A DNA stretch of 64,000 bases from VRUE01 sp963807425 (GCA_963807425.1 CAWEBZ010000015.1:1-64000), one strand, 5' to 3'. Shown: positions 18,791-27,346, numbered from the stretch's first letter. Translations and numbers: made by a program. The notes: generated by a model from the sequence alone, not told the origin.

Positions 18791-19394
18791 AGCCGCCGTG
18801 CTTGGCAAGACGACCAAAGCGGACCTGCCGAAAGAGTTGTTCGACGAGCCCTTCCACCACTCGCTGGTGGACGAGGCTGCTCGTGCCGACCTCGCCGCAC
18901 GCCGCCGTGGCACCGCCTCGACCCTGACCCGCGCCGAGGTGTCGATGACCGGCGCCAAGGCCTGGCGCCAGAAGGGAACCGGCCGCGCCCGCGTCGGCGC
19001 CCTCAGCTCGCCCAGCCGCTTCGGCGGCGGCGTCGCCTTCGGCCCGAAGCCACGTCACTACACGGTCAAGGTCAACCGCAAGGCGCGCCGCAAGGCGATG
19101 CGCTCGGCACTCTCGATCCACGCCGAGCGCGACAGCGTCGCCCTGCTCGACGCGGCGGCCTTCGAGACGCCGTCGACGAAGACGGCCGCGCAGGCACTGG
19201 AGAAATGGGGCGCCAAGCGCTCGACCCTGATCGTGCTGGCGGCCGAGGAGACCGGCGCCGTGAAGAGCTTCCGCAACATCCCCCGCGTCAATGTCGCCGA
19301 GGCCAGCGCCGTCGGCGTCGCCGACCTGATCGGCGCTGCCTCGCTGGTCGTCTCCGAAGGCGCGCTGGAGAAGCTGCAGGAGAGGCTGGTCTGA
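18783..19394 (+). CDS. rplD: Ribosomal protein L4
   Basis: The 203-residue protein has the L4 extended loop KAWRQKGTGRARVGALSSP that lines the peptide exit tunnel near the macrolide site, plus the GGGVAFGPKPRHYTVKVN segment. Length is normal. Its ATG lies inside the end of rplC (eight-base overlap) and its TGA shares one base with the rplW ATG. In some bacteria L4 also feeds back on the S10 operon; no leader structure proving this was found here. Confidence 0.98.
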   Translation: MAKAAVLGKTTKADLPKELFDEPFHHSLVDEAARADLAARRRGTASTLTRAEVSMTGAKAWRQKGTGRARVGALSSPSRFGGGVAFGPKPRHYTVKVNRKARRKAMRSALSIHAERDSVALLDAAAFETPSTKTAAQALEKWGAKRSTLIVLAAEETGAVKSFRNIPRVNVAEASAVGVADLIGAASLVVSEGALEKLQERLV

Positions 19395-19687
19395 TGGACG
19401 CCCGCAATGTGATCATCCGCCCCGTCGTCTCCGAGAAGAGCTACGCGCTGATAGCAGAGGGCAAGTACACGTTCAGGGTCGACGACCGCGCCCACAAGAC
19501 CCAGGTCGCTCACGCGATCGAGGAGATCTTCGACGTCAAGGTGGCTGCGGTGCGGACTTCCAAGGTGCGGGCGAAGCCAAAGCGCCGCGGACTGCACCAG
19601 GGAAAGACCCGAGGCTGGAAGAAGGCGATCGTCCAGCTCGCGCCGGGCGAGCGAATCGAGCTGTTCGAGGGCGCAGAGACCGCATAG
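19394..19687 (+). CDS. rplW: Ribosomal protein L23
   Basis: This 97-residue protein (MDARNVIIRPVVSEKSYAL) contains the L23 motif YTFRVDDRAHKTQVAHAIEEIF and the loop KPKRRGLHQGKTRGWKKAIVQL. L23 lies at the tunnel exit and is the docking site for trigger factor and SRP. It begins on the last base of rplD (TGATG). Confidence 0.98.
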   Translation: MDARNVIIRPVVSEKSYALIAEGKYTFRVDDRAHKTQVAHAIEEIFDVKVAAVRTSKVRAKPKRRGLHQGKTRGWKKAIVQLAPGERIELFEGAETA

Positions 19688-19697
19688 AAAGACAGGA

Positions 19698-20543
19698 ATG
19701 CCGAACCGCAAAACAAAACCGACCAGCCCAGGGCGCCGTTTCGCGACCTACCCCCTGCGTGAGCAGCTGACCGCGTCCAGCCCGGAGCGCAAGCTGACCG
19801 AGGGCCTGCGCAAGTCGGGCGGCCGCAACGTGAACGGACGCGTCACTGCCCGCCACCGCGGCGGCGGCGCCAAGCGGCGCTACCGGCAGATCGACTTCAA
19901 GCGCCTCCGCGACGGGGTGCCAGCAAAGGTGGCGACGATCGAGTACGACCCGAATCGCAGCTGCTACATCGCGCTGCTGCACTACGCCGACGGGCACAAG
20001 AGCTACATCCTCGCTCCCGCGGGCGTCAGCGTCGGCGACGAGATCCAGTCTGGCCCTGGCGCCGACATCAAGCCCGGCAGCGCTCTGGCGCTGCGCGACA
20101 TGCCGACCGGCACGCTCGTCCACAACGTCGAGCTCGTCCCCGGCCAGGGCGGCAAGCTCGGCCGCGCCGCCGGCGCCGCGATCCAGCTCGCCGCGAAGGA
20201 GGGCGAGATGGTGACCCTGAGGTTGCCGTCCTCGGAGATGCGGCTGGTCCGGGCCGAGTGCCGCGCGACCGTCGGCACCCTCTCCAACGCCGAGCACCAG
20301 AACATCAAGATCGGCAAGGCCGGTCGCAACCGCCACAAGGGCAAGCGGCCCCAGACGCGCGGCGTCGCGATGAACCCGGTCGACCACCCGCACGGCGGCG
20401 GCGAGGCGCACCACACGCCAGGAGGACACCCTGTGACCCCCTGGGGCAAGCCGACCCTCGGCTACCGCACCCGCAAGAAGGGCAAGCAGTCCGATCGCTA
20501 CATCGTGCGCGGCCGTCGCCGCGGAAAGAAGAAGAGTCGCTGA
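19698..20543 (+). CDS. rplB: Ribosomal protein L2
   Basis: The 281-residue protein has the SH3-like and OB-like RNA-binding domains of L2 and the essential MNPVDHPHGGGEAHHTPGGH segment whose His is near the peptidyl transferase centre. It is a few residues longer than the E. coli protein. Ten bases separate it from rplW; its TGA shares one base with the rpsS ATG. Confidence 0.99.
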   Translation: MPNRKTKPTSPGRRFATYPLREQLTASSPERKLTEGLRKSGGRNVNGRVTARHRGGGAKRRYRQIDFKRLRDGVPAKVATIEYDPNRSCYIALLHYADGHKSYILAPAGVSVGDEIQSGPGADIKPGSALALRDMPTGTLVHNVELVPGQGGKLGRAAGAAIQLAAKEGEMVTLRLPSSEMRLVRAECRATVGTLSNAEHQNIKIGKAGRNRHKGKRPQTRGVAMNPVDHPHGGGEAHHTPGGHPVTPWGKPTLGYRTRKKGKQSDRYIVRGRRRGKKKSR

Positions 20544-20818
20544 TGGGACGCTCGACCAAAAAGGGCCCGTGGGTGGAAGAGGCGCTGATGAAGCGCGTCA
20601 ACGCGATGAACGAGTCCGGCAACAAGCAGATGCTGAAGACCTGGTCGCGCAGCTCGACGATCTTCCCCGACATGGTCGGCCACACGATCGCCGTCCACGA
20701 CGGCCGCAAGCACGTCCCTGTCTTCATCTCCGAGTCGATGGTCGGCCACAAGCTCGGCGAGTTCGCGCCGACCCGCACCTTCCGCTCCCACTCCGGCACC
20801 GGCAAGGGCGGTGACTAG
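20543..20818 (+). CDS. rpsS: Ribosomal protein S19
   Basis: The 91-residue protein has the S19 signature MVGHTIAVHDGRKHVPVFI and the tail KLGEFAPTRTFRSHSG. It forms a complex with S13 in the 30S head. It begins on the rplB stop (TGATG). Confidence 0.98.
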   Translation: MGRSTKKGPWVEEALMKRVNAMNESGNKQMLKTWSRSSTIFPDMVGHTIAVHDGRKHVPVFISESMVGHKLGEFAPTRTFRSHSGTGKGGD

Positions 20819-21173
20819 AGTGGCCGCGCCGATCGTCGTTCGCGCCAGCTCGCGCTATGTACGGGTCGCCCCGCGCAAGGCTCGCCTCATCGCCGACCAG
20901 GTTCGCGGCCTGCACATCGACAAGGCTCGGGCGCTGCTCGAGTTCTCGCCGCGTGGCGCCGCGCAGGACATCCGAAAGCTGATCGAGTCTGCCGCCTCCA
21001 ACGCGGAGAACAACCACGACCTGGTCGCGGACGAGATGCGGATCTCCGAGATCACTGTCGACGAAGGCCCGACCCTGCGCCGTTTCCGGCCGCGAGCACT
21101 GGGACGCGCTTCGCGGATCAACAAGCGAACCAGCCACATCGCTGTGGCTTTGAGCCCGGAAGAAGAGGACTAG
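20811..21173 (+). CDS. rplV: Ribosomal protein L22
   Basis: The 120-residue protein contains the L22 opening VRASSRYVRVAPRKARLIADQ and the beta-hairpin loop (LRRFRPRALGRASRINKRTSHI) that reaches into the exit tunnel. GTG 20811 is used here because eight-base overlaps also occur at rplC-rplD and rplE-rpsZ; a GTG at 20820 is the alternative and would avoid overlap. It ends in an acidic EEED cap, without the long acidic tail seen on other ribosomal proteins here. Confidence 0.97.
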   Translation: MTRVAAPIVVRASSRYVRVAPRKARLIADQVRGLHIDKARALLEFSPRGAAQDIRKLIESAASNAENNHDLVADEMRISEITVDEGPTLRRFRPRALGRASRINKRTSHIAVALSPEEED

Positions 21174-21176
21174 GCA

Positions 21177-21983
21177 ATGGGCCAGAAGATCCATCCCGGG
21201 GGCTTTCGCGTCGGCTATATCCACGATTGGAAGTCGAACTGGTTCGAGGAGAAAGACTTCGCCGACGTGCTGCTCGAGGATCTGAAGATCCGCGACCACA
21301 TCGAAGGCAAGCTCGCCCATGCCGGTCTCTCCAACATCACGATCGAGCGCCATGGCGAGGTCGCGGTGGACATCCACACCGCTCGTCCCGGCATTGTGAT
21401 CGGCAAGTCGGGCAGCGAAGTAGATGCCCTGCGCAAAGACCTGCACAAGCTGACCGGAAAACCGGTCAAGGTCAACATCCGCGAGGTGAAGCGTCCCGAG
21501 CTCGACGCGAAGCTGGTCGCCCAGTCGATCGCCGAGCAGCTGCAAAACCGGGTTGCCTTCCGGCGGGCGATGAAACGCGCCCTCACCTCGGCGATGCGAT
21601 CGGGCGCCAAGGGCGTCAAGGTCCAGGTCTCCGGCCGCCTCGGCGGTGCCGAGATGGCGCGGACCGAGGGCTACTCGGACGGCCGCGTCCCTCTGCACAC
21701 GCTGCGGGCGAACATCGACTACGGATTCTTCGAGGCGCGCACGACGACCGGCCGAATCGGCGTCAAGTGCTGGATCAACAAGGGCGAGGTGATGCCGGAG
21801 GGATTCCGCACCGACCAGCTCACCGAAGACGATGGCGGGCCGCAGGGCGGCCAGCGTGGCGGCCGGCCGGGCGGGGATCGTGGCGGTCGAGGCGGCGATC
21901 GTGGTGGGCGCCCAGGTGGCGACCGCGGCGGGCGACCGGGCGGGGATCGTGGTCGCGGCGGCCAGCGTGGGGGTGGTCGCTGA
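21177..21983 (+). CDS. rpsC: Ribosomal protein S3 with Gly/Arg/Asp repeat tail
   Basis: The first 216 residues are standard S3: the KH domain with GKSGSEVDALRK (about 76-87) and the C-terminal domain with GRLGGAEMARTE. S3 forms part of the mRNA entry tunnel. Residues 217-268 are an extension built of repeated GGRPGGDRGG-type units with no hydrophobic residue. It is absent from E. coli S3 and resembles RGG RNA-binding tails. The repeat DNA is GC-rich and imperfect. It overlaps rplP by one base. Confidence 0.98.
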   Translation: MGQKIHPGGFRVGYIHDWKSNWFEEKDFADVLLEDLKIRDHIEGKLAHAGLSNITIERHGEVAVDIHTARPGIVIGKSGSEVDALRKDLHKLTGKPVKVNIREVKRPELDAKLVAQSIAEQLQNRVAFRRAMKRALTSAMRSGAKGVKVQVSGRLGGAEMARTEGYSDGRVPLHTLRANIDYGFFEARTTTGRIGVKCWINKGEVMPEGFRTDQLTEDDGGPQGGQRGGRPGGDRGGRGGDRGGRPGGDRGGRPGGDRGRGGQRGGGR

Positions 21984-22405
21984 TGCTGATGCCGAAGCGG
22001 GTCAAGCACCGCAAGCAGATGCGCGGCCGGATGCGCGGCAACACCAAGGGCGGCAGCACTGTCGCCTTCGGCGAGTACGGGCTGAAGTCACTCGAGCGAG
22101 GCTGGATCACCAACCGTCAGATCGAGGCTGCCCGCGTCGCGATGACCCGCAAGATCAAACGTGGCGGCAAGGTCTGGATCAACGTCTTCCCCGACAAGCC
22201 CTACACGAAGAAGCCCGCCGAGACGCGGATGGGCTCGGGCAAGGGCAACCCAGAGGGCTGGGTGGCAGTGATCAAGCCGGGCAAGGTGATGTTCGAGCTG
22301 GCCGGCGTTCCCGAGGACCTCGCCCGGGAGGCACTGCGCCTGGCTGGGCACAAGCTCCCGGTGAAGACCAAGTTCGTCGCGCGCGAGGGGACCGAAGTCG
22401 GATGA
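21983..22405 (+). CDS. rplP: Ribosomal protein L16
   Basis: The 140-residue protein begins MLMPKRVKHRKQMRGRMRG and has the L16 features ERGWITNRQIEAARVAMTR, PYTKKPAETRMGSGKG and PVKTKFV. L16 contacts A-site tRNA near the peptidyl transferase centre. It is coupled to rpsC (TGATG) and to rpmC (ATGA). Confidence 0.98.
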   Translation: MLMPKRVKHRKQMRGRMRGNTKGGSTVAFGEYGLKSLERGWITNRQIEAARVAMTRKIKRGGKVWINVFPDKPYTKKPAETRMGSGKGNPEGWVAVIKPGKVMFELAGVPEDLAREALRLAGHKLPVKTKFVAREGTEVG

Positions 22406-22614
22406 AGGCGTCCGAGGTGCATAACCTCAAAAACGACGAGCTGGTGGCGAAGCTGCTCGAAGCCAAGCAGGCGAAGTTCAATCTTCGCTTTCGTCAGGCG
22501 ACCGGCGAGCTGGAGAATACGGCCCAGATCGCAGGTGCGAGGCGGGACGTGGCAAAGCTGCTGACGGTCGCGCGTGAGCGCGGGATCGACGTTGAGAAAG
22601 AGTTGAAGAGATGA
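22402..22614 (+). CDS. rpmC: Ribosomal protein L29
   Basis: The 70-residue two-helix protein (MKASEVHNLKNDELVAKLLE, then FNLRFRQATGELENTAQIA) is L29, which sits beside L23 at the tunnel exit. It overlaps rplP and rpsQ by four bases each (ATGA). Confidence 0.97.
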   Translation: MKASEVHNLKNDELVAKLLEAKQAKFNLRFRQATGELENTAQIAGARRDVAKLLTVARERGIDVEKELKR

Positions 22615-23303
22615 CGGACGACGAGACTAAAAAAGACGACGCAACTGATGAGACGCCTCAGGACCAGGCCGCTGAGGCTGCGGGGCCCGTCGCCGAGGGC
22701 GATCCTCCGGCGAACACCCCGGAGGATGCACCCTCGACGCCACCCGCAGAGGAGGCGCCGGAGGACGAGGCGCCAGCCGACGAGCCCGCCGACGCGCCTG
22801 AGGCTGAGCCTGCTGCCGCTGAGGAGAAGCCTGCTGCGGAGCCGGATCCTGAGGACGATCTTCCTTGGAAGGAGAAGCGTCGCCTGGAGCGTTCCCGGCG
22901 ACCCCATAAGGCTGGAGCAGCGCTCAGCGTCGAGGAGAGGGCTGCGAAGCGGGCCGAGGAGCGAAAGGCGAAGGCCGAGTCGCGGCGCAAGGAAAGGGCT
23001 GCGGCGAAACAGGACAAGACTGCCGGGACGGGGACCCTGCCGGCGGAGCGCGACGCTGTCGCCGCCAAGACTCGGCAGGGGGTCGTCGTCTCCAACAAGG
23101 GCGAGAAGTCGATCACCGTCCGGATCGATATCGCTCGGCGGCATCCCACCTACGAGAAGGTCGTGCGCCGCTCGCGCACTCTGCACGCTCACGACGAGCG
23201 CAACGATGCCGGCGAGGGCGACATCGTGCGGATCATCGAGACCAGGCCGCTTTCCAAGACCAAGCGCTGGCGCTTGGTCGAGGTTTTGGAGCGTGCCAAG
23301 TGA
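22611..23303 (+). CDS. rpsQ: Ribosomal protein S17 with 150-residue N-terminal extension
   Basis: The S17 core is the last 78 residues, from about 153 (TRQGVVVSNKGEKSITVRID, KVVRRSRTLHAHDE, GDIVRIIETRPLSKTKRWRL). It is preceded by about 152 residues of low complexity. Residues 1-90 are acidic and rich in Ala, Pro, Glu and Asp; about 90-150 are charged Lys/Arg/Glu-rich and predicted helical (EERAAKRAEERKAKAESRRK). The extension is in frame, begins at an ATG overlapping the rpmC stop, and has no internal start with better context, so it appears genuine. Standard S17 is 80-110 residues. Confidence 0.95.
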   Translation: MTDDETKKDDATDETPQDQAAEAAGPVAEGDPPANTPEDAPSTPPAEEAPEDEAPADEPADAPEAEPAAAEEKPAAEPDPEDDLPWKEKRRLERSRRPHKAGAALSVEERAAKRAEERKAKAESRRKERAAAKQDKTAGTGTLPAERDAVAAKTRQGVVVSNKGEKSITVRIDIARRHPTYEKVVRRSRTLHAHDERNDAGEGDIVRIIETRPLSKTKRWRLVEVLERAK

Positions 23304-23671
23304 TCCAGCAGGAGTCGAGACTGAAAGTCGCCGACAACTCCGGCGCCCGCGAGATCCTCTGCATCCGCGTCAAGGGCGGCTCGCACCGCCGCTACGCGGG
23401 CGTCGGTGACGTGATCACCGCGACGGTCAAGCAGGCCAGTCCGCAGGGCGGCGTGCGCAAAGGCGAGGTCGTGCAGGCCGTGGTCGTGCGCACCCGCAAG
23501 CAGCTCGGCCGCTCCGACGGCACCTACATCTCCTTCGACGAGAACGCTGCGGTCCTGATCGACCCGGCGAGCAACAACCCGCGCGGTACCCGCATCTTCG
23601 GTCCGGTGGCCCGCGAGCTGCGCGATCGCAACTTCATGAAAATCATCTCCCTCGCCCCCGAGGTGCTCTGA
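23300..23671 (+). CDS. rplN: Ribosomal protein L14
   Basis: The 123-residue protein starts at GTG (MIQQESRLKVADNSGAREI) overlapping the rpsQ stop as GTGA. It has the L14 segments VKQASPQGGVRKGEVVQAVVVRT and NPRGTRIFGPVARELRD. L14 contributes to the intersubunit bridge and the RsfS binding site. Length is typical (122-123). Confidence 0.98.
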   Translation: MIQQESRLKVADNSGAREILCIRVKGGSHRRYAGVGDVITATVKQASPQGGVRKGEVVQAVVVRTRKQLGRSDGTYISFDENAAVLIDPASNNPRGTRIFGPVARELRDRNFMKIISLAPEVL

Positions 23672-23672
23672 G

Positions 23673-23999
23673 ATGAGGATCAGGAAAGACGACCAGGTGA
23701 TGGTGATCGGCGGCAAGGACGCCGGCAAGACCGGGCGCGTCCTGCGCACCGAGCCGAAGAAGAACCGCGTCTTCGTCGAGAGCCTCAACATCGTCAAGCG
23801 CCACGAACGTCCGCGCTCGGTCAAAGACGCCCAGCGCGGCGGCGAGGTCGGCGGGATCGTCGAGAAGGAGGGCCCCATTCACGTCTCCAACGTGATGCTG
23901 CTCGACCCCAAGGACAACAAACCGACCCGGATCGGCGTGCGCCAGGACAAAGGCGGCAAGCGCGAGCGGTTCGCGAAGCGGAGCGGGGTGTCGATCTAG
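23673..23999 (+). CDS. rplX: Ribosomal protein L24
   Basis: The 108-residue KOW-domain protein (KDDQVMVIGGKDAGKTGRVL, NIVKRHERP, GGIVEKEGPIHVSNVML) is L24, an assembly initiator near the tunnel exit. It starts one base after the rplN stop and its TAG shares one base with the rplE GTG. Confidence 0.98.
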   Translation: MRIRKDDQVMVIGGKDAGKTGRVLRTEPKKNRVFVESLNIVKRHERPRSVKDAQRGGEVGGIVEKEGPIHVSNVMLLDPKDNKPTRIGVRQDKGGKRERFAKRSGVSI

Positions 24000-24820
24000 T
24001 GGAGGCGACAGCCACACCCGAGGCCCAGCAGGCGGCGCCGCCGCCGCGTCTGCGCGAGCGCTACGAGCAGGACGTCCTGCCGGCGCTGACGAGCAAGTTC
24101 GGCTACACGACGGCAATGCAGGCGCCGCGCCTGACCAAGATCACCCTCAACATGGGGGTCGGCGAGGCGAAGCAGAACAAGAAGATGCTTGAAGCAGCGC
24201 AGAAGCAGCTGGCGACGATCGCCGGCCAGCAGCCCAGCGTGCGCCGCGCCCGCAAGTCGATCGCTTCCTTCAAGGTTCGCGAGGGCATGCCGGTTGGGCT
24301 CTCGGTGACCCTGCGCCGCGCCCGGATGTGGGAGTTCCTCGACCGCCTCTGCTCGATCGCGGTGCCGCGGATCCGCGACTTCCGTGGCCTCAACCCGCGC
24401 GCTTTCGATGGTCGCGGCAACTACTCGATGGGCGTGCGCGAGCAGCTGATCTTCCCTGAAATCGACTACGACTCGATCGACGAGGTTCGCGGTCTCGACG
24501 TGACGATCACGACCACGGCGAAAACCGACGAGGAGGCCTTCGAGCTGCTGCTCGGGCTGGGTATGCCCTTCGCCAAAGAGGGGCGTCCAGGCGGCAGGGA
24601 TGCCGAGGCTGAGGCCGATGCCGAGGAGGAGAAGCGCAAGGAGGAGGCCCGGCTGCGGGCCGAGGCCGAGCAGGCCGCGCTCGAGCAGTTGAAGGAGGAG
24701 AACCCCGACGCGTACGCAAAGCCCGAGGCCGAGGAGCCGGAGGCCGGCGAGGCTGGCGACGAGGGTGAAAAGGACGACGCCGAGAGCTCGGCCGACGAGG
24801 AGAATTCAGAGGATGGCTAA
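23999..24820 (+). CDS. rplE: Ribosomal protein L5 with acidic C-terminal extension
   Basis: Residues 15-195 are standard L5 (LTKITLNMGVGEAKQNKK, RKSIASFKVREGMPVGLSVTLR, FRGLNPRAFDGRGNYSMGV). L5 binds 5S rRNA. Residues 196-273 form a disordered tail dominated by Glu, Ala, Asp and Lys, with a predicted helical middle (EEEKRKEEARLRAEAEQAAL). Normal L5 is about 180 residues. The GTG start shares a base with the rplX stop, and the tail overlaps the rpsZ start by eight bases. Confidence 0.97.
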   Translation: MEATATPEAQQAAPPPRLRERYEQDVLPALTSKFGYTTAMQAPRLTKITLNMGVGEAKQNKKMLEAAQKQLATIAGQQPSVRRARKSIASFKVREGMPVGLSVTLRRARMWEFLDRLCSIAVPRIRDFRGLNPRAFDGRGNYSMGVREQLIFPEIDYDSIDEVRGLDVTITTTAKTDEEAFELLLGLGMPFAKEGRPGGRDAEAEADAEEEKRKEEARLRAEAEQAALEQLKEENPDAYAKPEAEEPEAGEAGDEGEKDDAESSADEENSEDG

Positions 24821-24998
24821 GACTTCGCTGAAGGTGAAGCAGGGCCGCAAGGCCAAGTTCAAAAGTCGCGAATACAACCGCTGCCGCCGCTGTGGCCGGC
24901 CGCGCGCCTACTACCGTAAGTTCGGCCTCTGCCGGATTTGCCTGCGCGAGGCCGCTCACGAGGGCTATGTCCCCGGCATGACCAAGTCCAGTTGGTAG
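24813..24998 (+). CDS. rpsZ: Ribosomal protein S14, zinc-binding type
   Basis: The 61-residue protein is the short S14 form with a CxxC...CxxC zinc ribbon (C24, C27, C40, C43 in NRCRRCGRPRAYYRKFGLCRIC). It contacts the 30S head near S3 and S10. The zinc form implies a need for zinc; many actinobacteria keep a second, zinc-free S14 elsewhere. The ATG lies eight bases inside rplE. Confidence 0.97.
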   Translation: MAKTSLKVKQGRKAKFKSREYNRCRRCGRPRAYYRKFGLCRICLREAAHEGYVPGMTKSSW

Positions 24999-25005
24999 GA
25001 CCACG

Positions 25006-25401
25006 ATGCTGACCGATCCGATAGCCGATTACCTGACCCGAATCCGCAACGCGCTTGGCTCTGGCCATGACCAGGTCGAGATCCCAGCTTCGCGACTGAA
25101 GATGGAGATGTCGCGGATCCTCAAGGAGCAGGGATACATCGTCGATTTCGCCAAGAAGCCGGCAAAAGTGGGCGAGGCGATCGCGATCCGGCTCAAGTAC
25201 ACCGAGGACCGCCGCCCGGTGATCTCCGGTCTCGAGCGCGTATCCCGTCCCGGCCGGCGGCGCTACGTCGACCACAAGCAGGTGCCCCGCGTATACGGCG
25301 GCACCGGCACGGCGATCGTCAGCACCTCGGTCGGCGTCATGACCGGCCACGAAGCAAAGTCGAAGGGTGTTGGCGGCGAGGTAGTCGCCTACGTTTGGTG
25401 A
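25006..25401 (+). CDS. rpsH: Ribosomal protein S8
   Basis: The 131-residue protein shows S8 motifs: MLTDPIADYLTRIRNA, KMEMSRILKEQGYI, and the C-terminal STSVGVMTGHEAKSKGVGGE. S8 binds the central domain of 16S rRNA. Length is typical; seven bases separate it from rpsZ. Confidence 0.98.
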   Translation: MLTDPIADYLTRIRNALGSGHDQVEIPASRLKMEMSRILKEQGYIVDFAKKPAKVGEAIAIRLKYTEDRRPVISGLERVSRPGRRRYVDHKQVPRVYGGTGTAIVSTSVGVMTGHEAKSKGVGGEVVAYVW

Positions 25402-25408
25402 TCTCAGC

Positions 25409-25942
25409 ATGAGCCGGATCGGAAGAAAGCCCATCCCCGTCCCCGAGGCCGTCACGGTTGAGCTCGGCACTGGCCGCGTCGCGGTCAAGGGCCCGAAGGG
25501 CGAGCTCACCCAGAGCCTCTCCACCGACATGAAGGTGGAGCAATCGGATGGAGTCCTGACTGTGCAGCGTCCCACCGACCGCGGCGAGCACCGGGCCCTG
25601 CACGGGCTGACCCGGAGCCTGATCGCGAACATGGTCGAGGGAGTCACCGAGGGCTTCGAGAAGCGCCTGGAGATCCAGGGCGTCGGCTATCGCGCCCAGC
25701 TCAAGGGCAAGAACCTGGAGATGGCGCTGGGCTACTCGCACCCGGTCTCGATCGAGGCCCCAGAGGGAATCGAGTTCGACGTGCCGCAGCCGACCGAGGT
25801 AATCGTGCGCGGGATCGACAAGCAGCTCGTCGGGCAGGTCGCAGCGGACATCCGCAAGCGTCGCCCCCCAGAGCCTTACAAGGGCAAGGGCATCCGCTAC
25901 CGCGGCGAGCAGGTTGCCCGCAAGGTGGGTAAGCGCGCATGA
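25409..25942 (+). CDS. rplF: Ribosomal protein L6
   Basis: The 177-residue protein has the two repeated L6 domains, starting SRIGRKPIPVPEAVTVE and ending PPEPYKGKGIRYRGE. L6 binds near the factor-binding site and helps late 50S assembly. It overlaps rplR by four bases (ATGA). Confidence 0.98.
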   Translation: MSRIGRKPIPVPEAVTVELGTGRVAVKGPKGELTQSLSTDMKVEQSDGVLTVQRPTDRGEHRALHGLTRSLIANMVEGVTEGFEKRLEIQGVGYRAQLKGKNLEMALGYSHPVSIEAPEGIEFDVPQPTEVIVRGIDKQLVGQVAADIRKRRPPEPYKGKGIRYRGEQVARKVGKRA

Positions 25943-26292
25943 CCGTTCTCACCAAGAGGCAGAGTCGCTTGCGTCGCCGCCGCCGGGTGCGCGCCCGGAT
26001 CGTCGGCACCTCGGAGCGCCCTCGCCTTTCCGTTTACCGCTCCAATCGCGGGGTCTTCGCCCAGCTGATCGACGACGGCAAAGGTCACACCGTGGCTGCC
26101 GTCAACTGGATCGAGCCGGAGTTGCGCAAGCTCTCGGCGAGCGAGCAGGCCAAGAAGGCCGGAGAGCTTCTCGCCGAGCGTGCCAAGGCGGCTGGGGTCG
26201 AGAGCTGCGTCTTCGATCGCGGTGGCTACCAGTACCACGGCCGGGTCAAGGCACTGGCCGAAGGAGCACGAGAGGGAGGGCTCGTCTTCTAG
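25939..26292 (+). CDS. rplR: Ribosomal protein L18
   Basis: The 117-residue protein matches L18: a basic N-terminus, RPRLSVYRSNRGVFAQLIDD-like block, and the end FDRGGYQYHGRVKALAEGAREGGLVF. It binds 5S rRNA together with L5. It follows rplF with an ATGA overlap. Confidence 0.98.
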   Translation: MTVLTKRQSRLRRRRRVRARIVGTSERPRLSVYRSNRGVFAQLIDDGKGHTVAAVNWIEPELRKLSASEQAKKAGELLAERAKAAGVESCVFDRGGYQYHGRVKALAEGAREGGLVF

Positions 26293-26315
26293 TCCGCTAC
26301 CTTGGACCGCTCGCT

Positions 26316-27173
26316 ATGAAGGGAATGGACACAACCAACGTCGAGACGGTGAGCCCGCGCGGGCTCGACCTGCAGGAGCGCGTGATCGAGATCAACCGCG
26401 TCGCCAAGGTGGTCAAGGGCGGCCGCCGCTTCTCCTTCACCGCTCTCGTCGCTGTCGGCGACGAAGAGGGCGTTGTCGGGATCGGCTACGGCAAGGCACG
26501 CGAGGTGCCGCTGGCGATCCAGAAGGGCGTCGAGAACGCCCGCAAGGACTTGATCCGGATCCCGAAATACGGGCAGACGATCACCCACAAGATCATCGGT
26601 CGCTACGGCGCCGGGCATGTGGTCCTGCGCCCGGCCAGCCCCGGTACCGGGGTGATCGCCGGCGGCGGTGTACGGGCGGTGCTCGAGCTCGGCGGGGTCA
26701 AGGACGTGCTGACCAAGAGCATCGGCACGCAGAACCCGATCAACCTGGTGAAGGCGACGATGGACGGGCTGATCCGGCTGCGGCGGCCTGAGGAGGTTGC
26801 TGAGCTTCGAGGACTGACCGTTGCGCAGGTACTTGGGGTTGAGAAGAGCAACGGGGCGACGACAACTGCTGAGGGTTCGAACGGTTCGGCCGCGGGTCCT
26901 GTCGCAGCAGGGGACCCACCGCCCCCTGCGGTAGCTAAAGCTTCCTCGGAGGCGGTCCCCCCTGCAGCGCCACCCGCGGACGAGACGTCAAAAGCTGAGG
27001 CACCGGCCACGGAGGCTGATGCCCCGTCCGCTGAGGAGCCCGCTGCGGCCGCGCCAGCGGAGGCGAAAGCTGAGGAGGCTCCGGCCGCCGATGCCACCGC
27101 CCCAGCCGCTGAGGAGAAAGCTGTTGAGGCGCCGGCCGCTGAGGAGCCCAAAGCTGAGGGTGAGGGCTCGTGA
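26316..27173 (+). CDS. rpsE: Ribosomal protein S5 with 110-residue acidic tail
   Basis: Residues about 15-175 are standard S5 (RVIEINRVAKVVKGGRRFSF, VGIGYGKAREVPLAIQKG, RPASPGTGVIAGGGVRAVLE). S5 acts in decoding fidelity and the mRNA entry helicase. Residues 176-285 are a low-complexity Ala/Pro/Glu tail ending EPKAEGEGS. Start ATG 26316 is chosen; an in-frame ATG at 26325 is directly preceded by AAGGGA but too closely for normal initiation. The end overlaps the rpmD GTG. Confidence 0.97.
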   Translation: MKGMDTTNVETVSPRGLDLQERVIEINRVAKVVKGGRRFSFTALVAVGDEEGVVGIGYGKAREVPLAIQKGVENARKDLIRIPKYGQTITHKIIGRYGAGHVVLRPASPGTGVIAGGGVRAVLELGGVKDVLTKSIGTQNPINLVKATMDGLIRLRRPEEVAELRGLTVAQVLGVEKSNGATTTAEGSNGSAAGPVAAGDPPPPAVAKASSEAVPPAAPPADETSKAEAPATEADAPSAEEPAAAAPAEAKAEEAPAADATAPAAEEKAVEAPAAEEPKAEGEGS

Positions 27174-27346
27174 GCGGGGTGAAGATCAAGCAAGTTCGGT
27201 CTGCGAATGGGACCAATCCGGCTCAGAAAGCGACTCTGAAAGCGCTTGGGCTGAGTGGAATTGGCAAAGCTGTGGAGCGGAAGGATTCGCCGCAGTTGCA
27301 GGGGCAGATTCGGGTTGTCTCTCATCTGGTCGAGGTGGATGGCTGA
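27170..27346 (+). CDS. rpmD: Ribosomal protein L30
   Basis: A GTG overlapping the rpsE stop (GTGA) opens a 58-codon frame. It encodes VKIKQVRSANGTNPAQKATL, then LGLSGIGKAVERKDSPQLQGQIRVV and a VSHLVEV end, the L30 pattern. It fits the expected position between rpsE and rplO and the expected length (about 60). Codon use here is less GC-biased than in its neighbours. Its TGA shares a base with the rplO ATG. Confidence 0.96.
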   Translation: MSGVKIKQVRSANGTNPAQKATLKALGLSGIGKAVERKDSPQLQGQIRVVSHLVEVDG

